From Trichostrongylus colubriformis (taxonomy: Eukaryota > Nematoda > Chromadorea > Rhabditida > Trichostrongylidae): DNA of 64,000 bases. Below, piece after piece: positions 11,918-22,486 of this stretch; the stretch's first letter is position 1; every line of letters starts with the position of its first letter. Position numbers and translations under genes: made by a program. Below the pieces are notes generated by a model that searched no databases, was not told where the DNA came from, and saw only the letters and a program-made list of their open reading frames with translations. Location: the NCBI GenBank assembly GCA_963978905.1, contig OZ022256.1, positions 55,702,646-55,766,645 on the forward strand, in the 5' to 3' direction.

Positions 11918-14900
11918 CTACAAACATTCTCTTAACAGGCTCACCATGCGAGAACGCTTACAAACATTTGATTGTGATCTCGTTCCGTTATTCGAAGACA
12001 ACGACGACGCTGTTGAATCAGTCGTAGTTGCCGGTGATGAGAAGGCCTCCGGAAATTCGTCCACACGAGAAAAATCCAAACGAGGAATGGGACGATTGCG
12101 GAAGCGAGTACGTAGAGGTTGACGATACGGTGGACAAGACATGGTCCTGAAATGACCGGTTCATTCCTCCGTCTCAAAAGAGCTCACTCTCACAAAGCCT
12201 ACATGCGACTCTTCGGCGAACGTTCCAATGAATCGTCATCAGAATCGTAGAAACGGCGACTGTTTGTTGGGGACCAGTCCCCACCATCACGCTTCCATTT
12301 GCTGGCTTCACTGGCTGACACTCTTGAATCGACTCTACGACCCTTACCATCGGACTTCGACGGACGACTCATACTGAAATGAAAAATAAAGCGCTAAATT
12401 CGTCGAACACCGATGTAACTTTACTAACGGTGTACTATTTTCAGTGGGCGTGTGCACAGCTCTATTGTTTTCGCTTGAGGACGGTGTGTCTTCATCGAAA
12501 TTCAGGCGATATCTAAAGCATATTCAAATTAGGGAAAAGGCTGTGATAAAAGCAGTGAGGTTGAATGCATAGAGGAACGAACCTGGGGAAAGGGTCACCA
12601 TTACTGGGACGATCGTCCATTTCCAGAAATCGTCGACTTAGTGTTGTAAAGCTGTGTCGAGACAGGCGGCCCTCTATAAAAGGTCGTCAAAATCGAGCAA
12701 GATAATTGAAACAGGGACGATGCTCTCGGCTTTCTTGTTGGGGGACTATTGCCCACAGCAAATGGAGAGCAAATTTAAAAAACCTAACCACTACATAAAT
12801 ACTTGCATGCTTCATTCCAAACAAAAAGGAGTTCCTGCATAAACTACTACTTACCTGAATCACTGTCGTCATCTCCCCACCGTGACATTCGTTTATGCCG
12901 GATAGATCCATTCACCTCAGGAGTGTGCGCCTGAAATATCGCAACATAATCCTGTAGAGAGTCGAATTTCACATTGAAGTATGCCGAGATTAGTTCTCAG
13001 TTCTCCAAGTCTAGGCATCCACCACACGTGGGGTCCTCAAGACACACAACAAACTACCAAGGGGACAGATGTTTATTAGTTTGAGCAGCTCACCGTGAAG
13101 TAGACAGTCCCTTTGTATGGAGTGGTACAGACATCGTTTTTCTTCCTACGTAGGGCATCGAAAAACATAAGAAAGGGGATCGCCAGCAGATGAACAAGAG
13201 CGACTAGCCAAAGCAGAACGCTAGCCATATGTTCAGTAACAGTGACCATCTAGAAAGTATGTTGTGGTGGCACTCCTCTAAAGTCCGACCATTCGAAACT
13301 CACCACTTGGTGATATGTGAGATAAGCTGAGCGGATTGGAGTTCTGCAAGCGATCGCAGCATCTGACAGGGCCTGAGCCGTTGTAGGGCGTGAAGCTGGA
13401 TCAGGCGACATCAGCCATTTGATGAGGCGAGTAAGGTCCTTGGATACACCTGTAAATACACTACATATGCAACACTAGCCGCACGGAAACAAGCGATCAT
13501 TACCTTTGAAGAATCTATCGGGTATGTGACCACTCCGAATCTGGTGCCATGTGTCACCACGGGATGGCAGATCTATGTCAGTTGTCACCTACAAAAAATA
13601 ACTCGAGAAAAGAGGATTCATAAGATGGTATACTAACTTAACTTGAAAATGAGCTGAAATACATCCTTGAAATCATTTACCTCTAGTATTGTAATTCCTA
13701 TACTGAATACATCGGCAGCTTTAGTAGGAGATGCGTTCAAAACTTCGGGTGCTAAGTATTTCGCATCACCCTCTTCAGGAGTGTAAGTGGTGTCCTGGTA
13801 AATAGGTTCTTGGATGTAGGTAACAAGTTGTATGATAGAAAGATGGTAGAAAGAGAGATACAGACAGAACGTACATTCTTGAGATCAAATATTAGCCCGA
13901 AATCGCCCAGCTTGCAAACTTTGTCCTTGGTTAAGAAGATATTCTCTGGTTTTATGTCCACGTGAAGAAGGTCATTTTTATGCAGGTGGTCGACAGCCTA
14001 TAAAATAAACCATTGAAGAACTCTGGAGAAGGAGAGCAGCAATTAAAATTCGAATAAGGTTTGAAGTTCACCCTCAGGAGGTCAATGAAAATATTCCAGA
14101 TTTCACGCTCCGGTATCGTGTGCAGCTCGGTACAATAGTCCAGTAGGCTTCTCTCACACAGTTCAGTCAAAATATACAAACGACCACTAAATCGGTATTC
14201 TTCAAAAGATCCAAATGCCTAAAGAAGTGTGATCTCACTTTTCCTCCCATGCCTTGTAGAACTGGACGAGATTTATGTGTTTCGGCAGCAGCTCGTGCTT
14301 CTGAACCTCACGTAGCTTCAAAGTACGATCCGCCGAACTTCGAAATGCGTCCAATGCACGCTTCACTGCGTACCGCCGACCATCCTCTTTACAGTACACA
14401 GCATAGGCCTAGAAACAGCGACTTTCTGCTTGAATCAATCAAGGCATTTTTAAGGAAGATTGCATCTGCCCCAGGATTTTACTCCTGTACACAACAATAA
14501 AGAGCATGTTCCAGTATCTGGGAGCTTATGGCGCATGAAAATGTGTAAACCGTTCAATGAACGGTTTCTTTCCTGTATAATCCAAAGTTTACGAGATCAT
14601 TCTCATTTTACAACGCAAACCCATAGAAAATCGCTAGATTTACGAGCCCTCAAATACCGCAAAGCAATAAAGATTAGCGAATGATACTTACCTCTCCGAA
14701 TGATCCTTGTCCAAGTTTCCTCTCGATAGTGTAACACTGTTCGAAATACGGCACACCAATACTGGGGTTGTATATAGGACTGTGTGCAATAACTGTAAGT
14801 GTTTACTTTATCTAAGACAAGCAATTACAAGTTAGACACAGTCAATTGGAATCCCTACAGAGAAAGATGGTCATTAAATCTTACTGTTATCATCTGGAAT

Positions 14901-15218
14901 TCCTCGAAAAGAGACTTGATGCGGTGTTTGGAGGGCGAATCGTCGCGGATAAATCCTACTCAAAGGTGGAGCTGTTCGCACAGCTCTCGGGACCGAACAC
15001 GGTTTTCTTCCACAGTTTTGTCGCATCTGGTTTTGATATCAGATAGATCCCCGGCGCAAACGTAAAAGATATCAAGCAAAATTAACAATGGGAAGAATTA
15101 ACACCTTTTCTCGTTTTGTGGAAAGAGGAGAATCGAATTTATCATAGTAATTTTGCTGCGCAGCTGGAGATCGAAACAACTCGTCATTCATAGAAGACGT
15201 TGCCCGTTCATCATCCAT
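11918..15218 (-). CDS. wee-1.3: Myt1-type membrane-associated Cdk1-inhibitory kinase (wee-1.3 homologue)
   Basis: This kinase family phosphorylates Cdk1 on the adjacent Thr and Tyr of its glycine loop at ER/Golgi membranes and holds cells out of mitosis. Exons (minus): 15105-15218, 14885-15026, 14692-14792, 14239-14408, 14072-14186, 13875-13997, 13681-13794, 13504-13588, 13304-13449, 13094-13249, 12855-12930, about 12593-12636, 12203-12373, 11918-12146. Seen: LSRIYPRR and VSFRG as in animal Myt1, GQGSFGE loop, YAVKRAL (Lys about 135), HVDIKPEN in place of HRD (Asp about 228), GDFG (about 246), and a membrane segment ([19 protein letters not shown]) after the kinase domain. The tail is Ser/Arg-rich and disordered. 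The exon 11-12 junction does not keep frame with the sites I chose, so that end is tentative. cdk-1, its substrate, is the divergent neighbour. Confidence 0.88.
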
Positions 15219-16430
15219 TGTGACTCTTAAACGAATTAAACAAGTGGACCACCTCGTTAGAATGAAGAAAGAGACATGCAAAGACATAATTATACACGAG
15301 AAGTGAGTTAAATCCGTAAGTATTCAGATGCAAATTTAGTTGGGACCACATGAGTATGCCTGGCGTCCGTCGCCATATCAGGTGAGGAACGACTGTATTG
15401 GTACCAAAAGCCAAACGGAGAACATAAAGGAGTTGCCAGTGCACTCGGAAGAAATAGTGTATGAAACTGCATTTGCGGCGCATTTATGGTCAAATATCGG
15501 ACTTCCACATGTCCGAAAACAAAGTACTAAATTTACAAGTGGTGCATCACAAGAAATTGCAGGGTAAGCCGCATTCCCTGCCTTGAGAATAATGAATCAA
15601 GTTTTATGACATCATCTAGCAGAAAATTGGAAGATTAACATCATGAAAGAAATTTACAGGCCTCCTGGAAACTGAAACTAGATGTTGCTGGATAAACTGA
15701 GAAAATGCAGATCATCACAGAGTTTTTAAATAGAATAGCATACCAATGCGAATACTTCAGCATATTAGCACAGATAATAAAACGAAAAATGCAACAGATA
15801 TGAAATGCGCGATAAAACCGGTAAATAATACGATTAGACAAGCAAACGTACAACAGCTGTATGCGCAAGCCCAGCGGCTGATGAATCATTCAAACCCTCG
15901 CTTTTCGCGCCGAGCGATTGGCCGCGGAAAATTCAAAAGCCATTTTCACGAAGGTGCTGTTCAAAGAGATACACGCAAGTAAATGTTAATCTTTCACTCG
16001 AAAGTTTTTGTATCAAGCGGAGAAGTCATATAGACGAGAAAACGGTTAAAAATATGGATAGGGGCAAGTAAAATAAAAGAACTAACGATTTCACCTTAAT
16101 TTCTGTAAATTCTTGTTTCAATAAAGGTATAAATACGGCAGAAGACTGAGCTCTTTTCTAATAAGTTCAGCCTTTACAAACAAACTTACTAAAAGTTCAA
16201 AGGATTCGATGAATTTACCGATTTGGGTCCCAAACGGAACGAGCTTGCCGAGCGGTAACGTGCAAAATTCAAATATTCGATGAAGACATCGGCTCTTTGA
16301 TCTCTTCGGACTTCACTCGTTCGTTACAAGACCTGTCTTGTTGCTTTTGGTGCCCTGTCTTTCTAGATATTGTTGTTGTGTGGTATTTGTGGCTCTGTGA
16401 ACGACAGTCCGTTGTGTCATTCAGTTCGAC
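15219..16430. promoter_or_regulatory. shared intergenic region between Myt1 and cdk-1
   Basis: This 1.2 kb lies between two start codons that point away from each other. The cassette at 15902-15937 is its most striking feature. No gene is supported in it; frames of about 80 codons on both strands look like noise. A trans-splice-like acceptor (TGTCATTCAG) ends at 16424, seven bases before the cdk-1 ATG. Confidence 0.55.
15902..15937. promoter_or_regulatory. E2F site, CCAAT box and CHR-like element
   Basis: TTTTCGCGCC (15902-15911) fits E2F. ATTGG (15917-15921) is an inverted CCAAT box. TTCAAA (15932-15937) is the complement of the CHR core TTTGAA. In animals this combination marks cell-cycle promoters bound by the DREAM/MuvB complex. 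The sites are seen; their function is inferred from context. Confidence 0.45.
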
Positions 16431-19400
16431 ATGGCACCGCCCGGAGAGCATTATTCCTTGGATGACTTCGTGAAATTGGACAAAATAGGAGAAGGTAGGT
16501 TTCTGCAAAGTGTCACTATTCAAGGCAGGTATCGACTGTTATGCTAGCACTGCGATAGAAGCGAACTTTAGATCAGATGGTTTTTTGAAAAGAGTCATAG
16601 GAGAATTGTAGATTTGGAGATCTCTGAAACTTGGAGATGGTCTGTGAACTTTCTGGCATAATCGCTATTCGCTAATCGGGTAAACAGTAAACAGGCCAAA
16701 TTCCCACACTTACTGTTAATGGGCATGTGTACGAATGGTAGAATTATTCGACCATCTAGAGACATGGTTTCCTAGGTACATATGGTGTTGTATACAAGGG
16801 AAAGCACAAGAAAACCAACAAACTTGTTGCTATGAAGAAAATTCGTCTCGAAGGTGAAGACGAGGTTTGTCATTCCAGTGCTCTTTGTCCAAATATTAGC
16901 TGATGATCTTTCGTAATTTATACGTCCGTTTTAGGGTGTACCATCGACTGCTATTCGTGAAATATCGCTACTAAAGGAGCTAACCCATCCGAATGTGGTC
17001 GCCTTGGAGGATGTCATCATGCAGGTGAATTGATGGCTAGTGAGCTATTCATTCGTTCAAGTTATCTATTTGGGTTCATGACGTGGTTCGTAGGCTGACT
17101 TGGATTTGTGTCTTCTTTTGTGTGAGAGTTCAATGTATCCCAATCATCCCTAAGGCCTTGTCGCTGAAGTTCGCCGGTAACCGTGGAGATCTATGACTGG
17201 GATCCATTTTCGACATCTAAGACCAACTCCGCCCTGTTAATAGGGCTCACATCCTTCTTACACAGCGCTCATATTCCTTAATAAGGAGACTAAAATTCTG
17301 GAACACTTTTTCGTTCAAAACTGCTATCACCACATATGTTTGGAGAGAACGGAGCTAACAAAACATCCTTACGGTGCATTCATACTCTGCGAGTTGAATG
17401 GCAGTCGCTTTCCACACTTATATTCTTTTTAGAGGTGTTGTTGCAGGATAACTTAACTGACTCTCATATTGTAGTGCTATGAGTTCAGAAGTTGAAGGTG
17501 GAGTGCGAAAGGGGGCAGTCGTATGAATGCAACCAAGAAAGGTTCAAGTACTGAAACTTTTGTAGATAAGATTTTCCTTGATCATGGATGCAGCAATCAA
17601 GTTCTTAATTTATTTGATATCATGAATATTTGTGAGTTCATTTCAATCCCATAAGAAATGTGCCACTGTGATAACAGCTCTATTATTTGTTAAAAAGGTG
17701 GTATGAAGTTTTTCTAATTCCCTTTAATCGTCAAGGGCTTCACTATATTCTTGGCGGCTTGTGAGACTATTCCTAACAGCATCTGAAAGGAGCTCTCTTA
17801 ATATTCGGATGACGATACTATAATGCGCTGGAAGAGGAGTAATAACGCTACACAATTAAATTTATCGAAAGAGCAATCGATTGTGAGCGAACTGGAAGGA
17901 GAAGAAGAATTTTTCGCCGGTTGTGACTCATGTTTTTATTACAGTGAGGCATTTCATGGTGTTGAGAATACATGCGCTTTACACAGGATTGAGAGAACAC
18001 ATATTGAATAGAATACTTCCAGAGAAGAAAAATTCCTATTAGTTGTTATGCTAGACCATGATTTTTATTTTGTGGGATTGTCCTGAATCTCATACATATT
18101 ATCGAACAATCTTTTTTTTTTCAGGAAAATCGCCTTTATTTGATATTTGAATTCCTTTCGATGGACTTGAAAAGGTATCTGGACCAACTTCCTGCCGACA
18201 AGCGGTTACCACCCGCCGAATGCAAAAGCTACATGTTTCAGGTGCCTTTGCCTTCCGAGTTTGTTCCTATGAGTTAAGTTGTGTCGACACCACAGAGGGG
18301 AACAATGACTTTATTAGGCATCACACGTCCTTATCAGTCTCTCTAACTGATCCTTCATCATTCTTCTCTCTCCATCCATCTCTCACGCTCCCTTACACCT
18401 CCCCCTAGTGACCATGCGGTCACTCCAGGTACAACATCTTACTCCAAGGTGAGGAGGTTCAACTTTATTTTACCTCCTCCTCACCCAACAGTGTTTCTAC
18501 ACCAGAATGTGGCAACATATTTATTTTCAAACGGCGTTTACTGGATATCATTTAAGACCCCTCAGGGGCGGGGCTTTGGCTTCGCCGGAACTCCGCTGCG
18601 GCTTCGGGACCGCCTCCTGGCGGACCTGCTGGCGGCTTCTCGCTGGCCTTCTCACAGACCAGCTGCGGTTTCTCCCTGCGGAGCGGCTTCTTCCTGCGGA
18701 GCGGCTTCTTCCTGTGGAGCGGCTTCTTCTTGCGGAGCGGGTTCGGCTTCCTCTTGCGGAGCGGGTACGGCTTCTTTTTGCGGAGCGGGTACGGCTTCTT
18801 CTTGCGGAGCGGGTACGGCTTCTTCTTGGAGAGCGGCTGCGGCTTCGTGACGACCTTCCTCGGCGGGGGCGGCCTCTCCAACGCTCGTCGACATCTTCCT
18901 TCTTCTTGAGGTCCTTCCGGATCTTTTTGACGGCCGCCCACAGCGCACGGTTTCGCCGCTGTGGGCGGCGCCGCTGTCTCTCCTGTCGCCCCGGCGGAGC
19001 CAGCACCACCGGCGGCTGCGGCCCCGCCACTTGCTGGTGCCGGCGGCTGCGGCCCCTTCATCGCCGTGTTCGTCCCCATCGGGACTAGTAGAACTGGGGG
19101 GCCCGCCTGCCCCGATGACCATCGATGGCTGCGACTGCTGTTGAACTGGTACTGGAAACATGACTGAGGTGCCTACTCCTTCTCACTTCTTTTATAAGCT
19201 TCATGTTATCTCCACTGTTTTTGTTTTCCAGCTTTTCCGCTATCTTTATCACCTTTATCTTCTTCCTTTTACTACTTTCCATGTACCCCCTCATTCTTTC
19301 GGTCGCTTGCCTCTTCCTCTGCGAACGCCGTAACCGTGGTTTCTCCGTAAGTTCCACACTTCCGCTAGGACTATTCTTATCCATTCGTCTTAGCAATCCC

Positions 19401-20782
19401 TCATCTACTGATTCCCACAGAATCACTTTTTGCTTCATCTGGTCGGCGTGGGTTCTCCTTACCCCCATGCCATAATGCACTTCGTAAGTGCTCGATCCTA
19501 GCACCTTCATTACTATTCCCGGTATCCACCGGTCTCCTACTTTAGGATAGTTTCTTATGAACACTTCCTGTCCCACTTTGAATGTCCTCTCCTTTTTCAC
19601 TCTATCATAATACCTCTTCATATCCTCTCTATATTTATTCACCGACTCCGCTTTATGAGATTCGAACTCACGCGGGGAAACCCCAATGCTAATCCATTGG
19701 GTCTCCCCGCGTGAGCTCGAATCTCATCCTGATCGCCAGTTAAGTTGTGTCGACACCACAGAAGGGAAGAACGACTTTATTAGGCATCACACGTCCTTTT
19801 ATACACTCTATCTCGCTTATCAGTCTCTCTAACTGATCCTTCATCATTCTTCTCTCTTCATCCATCTCTCACGCTCCCTTACGCTATGGCTACATCTTCA
19901 TATAACCGTCTTCAAATTTATCTATCTCTTCCCCACTTTATCGAATAGTATCCTTAATCGAACTCCAATATTTTAGATTTGCCAGGCCGTTTGCTTTGCC
20001 CACCAGCGCCGCGTGATTCATCGCGATTTGAAACCTCAAAATCTTCTGGTTGATGGGAAAGGCGCCATAAAGCTGGCCGATTTCGGCTTGGCTCGTGCGA
20101 TTGGGATCCCTGTACGGGTGTATACCCATGAAGTAAGTTCTAACTCATACACTGTGCAGGAGATTAACATCGTTTGTAATCACTTTACTCATTCCTAGGT
20201 TGTTACTCTTTGGTATCGTGCTCCGGAAATCTTGCTCGGGACACAGCGCTATTCTATGGGTGTCGATATCTGGTCCATTGGATGTATTTTCGCCGAAATG
20301 GCGAGCAAAAAGCCGTTGTTTCAAGGAGATTCAGAAATTGATGAACTGTTTCGTCTTTTCAGGTGTGGAGATTGCTTGTTTTTTATTTTTATTTGTTTAA
20401 CTTGTCCTCCTTGTAGTAGGTAGACATATCTCCTCTTAGGATTCTTGGCACACCCACTGAAGCCGAATGGCCTGGTGTGAGTCAGTTACCGGATTACAAG
20501 CCAACCTTTCCCAAATGGAAGGGCAGTTCATTAGCCGAAAAGATGGCGAACTACATGGATCATGATGCTATTGACTTGCTTGAGGTATTCATTCTCCGCT
20601 ATTTTTCACAAAGAGCGGGATCCTTTGAAAGGGGGGGGGGGAGTGGGCAATAGTGTTTTCCATAGTTATTTGCAGTCTATCAGTTCTATCTATAGGCGAT
20701 GCTCGTGTACGATCCTGCGTGTCGCATCTCATCCCGAAAAGCGCTCCATCATCCGTACTTCGATGACGTAAGTCGTTCGTGA
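16431..20782 (+). CDS. cdk-1: cyclin-dependent kinase 1
   Basis: Exons: 16431-16494, 16776-16864, 16935-17024, 18125-18241, 19977-20132, 20199-20362, 20440-20584, 20696-20767, with a readthrough end at 20782 (303 residues). CDK1 pairs with mitotic cyclins to drive entry into M phase. Seen: GEGTYG loop with Thr23 and Tyr24 (targets of Myt1/Wee1), VAMKK with Lys42, a perfect PSTAIRE helix (54-60), HRDLKPQN with Asp137, DFG (155-157), an activation-loop Thr170 in [15 protein letters not shown], and [20 protein letters not shown] as in CDK1. The donor GTAAGT after the last modelled exon could start another intron, so the extreme C-terminus is uncertain. Intron 4 carries an antisense LTR element. 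An AG acceptor seven bases before the ATG suggests trans-splicing. Confidence 0.95.
18660..18850. repeat. minisatellite inside the LTR element
   Basis: About ten imperfect units of 18-24 bases around GCGGAGCGGCTTCTTCCT and GCGGAGCGGGTACGGCTTCT. On the minus strand all three frames stay open and give SR-, PLRKKK- or PAPQEE-type repeats, so frame choice carries little information. Confidence 0.8.
19085..19664 (-). pseudogene. integrase C-terminal fragment of the LTR element
   Basis: The frame contains [20 protein letters not shown] followed by [10 protein letters not shown] and RRTHADQMK, the usual tail of Ty3/gypsy-type integrases (chromatin/nucleic-acid binding part after the catalytic core). 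Catalytic DDE residues are absent because the upstream part is deleted. The reading frame runs upstream into tRNA-like sequence, where it reads EFESHKAES, marking the recombination junction. It ends in a basic Ser/Arg region. Confidence 0.75.
19656..19738 (-). other. primer-binding site and palindromic tRNA-Ser(GCU) 3' half
   Basis: On the minus strand, right after the 5' LTR, the sequence starts TGGCGATCAGGATGAGATTC, the complement of a tRNA-Ser 3' end. The match continues through the T arm and variable arm to the anticodon arm (plus strand TGCTAATCC at 19688-19696), far beyond a normal 18-base site. The same tRNA 3' half then occurs inverted (19656-19688 against 19695-19726), and integrase sequence follows. 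Not a functional tRNA: no 5' half. Confidence 0.7.
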
Positions 20783-22486
20783 TGTTTACTCCTATGTGCG
20801 CAGTTGAGCTGGCGCACAGTACTGCGCGCGAAACATGATGGGTGTCAGTTCAGATCTGGATCGTTTTTCCTATATATTCACTCAGTCCCCATTGCCACAT
20901 CACTCCCCGCCCATTGTGGGCAGGTTTCCGCTCATTTTCGGTGTGTTTGAGATAACTTGAACATTTGTCATTCCTGCCGATTTCACATGGTCTTAAATCT
21001 GCGCTAGAATCGAGTTATGAATTTTCATTGTACAGACCTCGACTCAGGATGCGTTCGGCTCACTGTGACTAGACCTCTTGGTACTCAGGCCTGACATTGG
21101 AACCCGCTTTACAAGTTTCAGCATGAAAACGGAACAGTTTCGTGCACGCTCCGCCCACCGTGGGCGGAGCTTAATTTGGCCCATGTTGGTCTTTTTCCTC
21201 TTGTACTATGTTTTACCCATCCCATTTTGTCTCCATTTACTCAGGTTGATTTTCGCGTGACGTCCGTGCTCCGCCCGCCACCACGAATGATCCGCCCACA
21301 AAGCCCAAACATCTTTCGTGACTTCCGAAACTTCATACATCCTTAATCATATTTCCCTCACGTTTTGGTCATATTGTAACCCATTTAACAATTTTAGGTT
21401 TGAAGGTGCAACGTTTCAGTGACGCCACGCCCACCGCGGGCGGAGCATAACTTGGTCCATATGTGCCCTTCACTTCTTGTCCCATGCCCTACCCATCCCT
21501 AACGAAGTCCCCATCTTCACATATCGTTTTTCATGTTGCGCCTAGCGTGACATTGACATGCGGACAGACAGACGAAGCTTTTAATATACAACACTAGGAT
21601 AGCCTACTTTTTGGCACGTAGGAGGTATCACACCGGATCTAATTTGCCGACTTCAAGCCCTAAATACTCGAATAATTTCGCAGTAGCTGGATGGGATCAG
21701 CTGTCCATCATGTGTTCGAAGGTAAGTACTTCTGGAACGGTTGTGCTTGTTCGTGCACCACCGAGCTAGGAAAGGTAGGGTCGGTTTTGAAAAGTTCGCC
21801 TTAGTAATAGAATAGACACAATGCAATATGATATTCCCTCTATCAGGTGGATACGTCGAGCGTCCCTGCAGGAGCATATCGCGGCGAATTGCAACTCAAC
21901 TAACACGCTGTTCGGTTCAGCTCGGGAAAAACATCGAATCATTTATTTTGCCATGTTTTTCAAAGAAATAACAGTAGCAAATAGTATTTGTCGTAGACGT
22001 TTCCATCAACTCTTGTTTCAATAACTCTATCAAATGTTACCCTATCCACGAGTTTGATCTCGCACTATCACCCTGTATGTACCGCTGATACGATGTGCTT
22101 AAGTTTTCGGAACTTGTTTCCTTTGAAGTAAAGTTTCGGAATTTATTTTCTTCGAAGTAAAGTTTTTATCTTCCTAATGAACTTTGATTTTTTAGCTTTC
22201 TTTCTGGAACTGTGAGGGAATAATCCCCCATTTCGTGTTTTCCTTATAACCAATAACCACCTGGCCATTCAATCACGGCAAACTATTCACATAGCCTGTT
22301 TTCAAAATTATTAGATGGGAATTCTCGATGTATCGGAAACAAAATGACTGGAGAACCAGGGAACCGTTGTGAAACCTTCAGATAAAAAATGTGAAATGCT
22401 TTATTCATTGTTATTACATATGAGGTATATTCACAGCAATCGCATTCATCTATTTTAACTGCTCTAAGAGGGGAACAAGCTAAGGT
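20783..22486. repeat. intergenic dispersed repeat with GTGGGCGGAGC motifs
   Basis: Three imperfect copies of a block around CCGCCCACNGTGGGCGGAGC occur near 20908, 21150 and 21430, with surrounding text (CCCATGCCCTACCCATCCC, CGGACAGACAGACG). Related sequence is found at 51.75-52.1 kb in the opposite orientation and at 62.1-62.8 kb. A possible extra last exon of cdk-1 at about 21620-21765 could not be confirmed. Confidence 0.5.

Larger units (their letters stand above)
18272..19883 (-). mobile_element. internally deleted LTR retrotransposon in cdk-1 intron 4
   Basis: Direct repeats at 18272-18397 and 19738-19883 are LTRs. They share the AGTTAAGTTGTGTCGACACC start and a run ending CTCCCTTAC. 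A 5-base target duplication CTATG flanks the element (18267-18271 and 19884-19888). Coding direction is minus, so the 19.74-19.88 kb copy is the 5' LTR. Only the C-terminal end of integrase plus a repetitive tail remain; gag, protease, RT and RNase H are missing. Removing the 1,612 bp element and one target copy leaves an ordinary intron of about 118 bp, so the insertion should be tolerated by splicing. Confidence 0.85.

Noticed and set aside
12593..12842. plus-strand frame ending with [11 protein letters not shown]
   Set aside because: Lies in an intron of the Myt1 gene and shows no coding features.
18548..19030. SR-rich protein of about 160 residues on the minus strand
   Set aside because: The Arg/Ser repeat is one of three open frames through a GC-rich minisatellite inside the dead LTR element; frame choice is arbitrary.
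19656..19726. functional tRNA-Ser gene
   Set aside because: Only the 3' half is present, as a palindrome, and it sits exactly where a retroelement primer site belongs.
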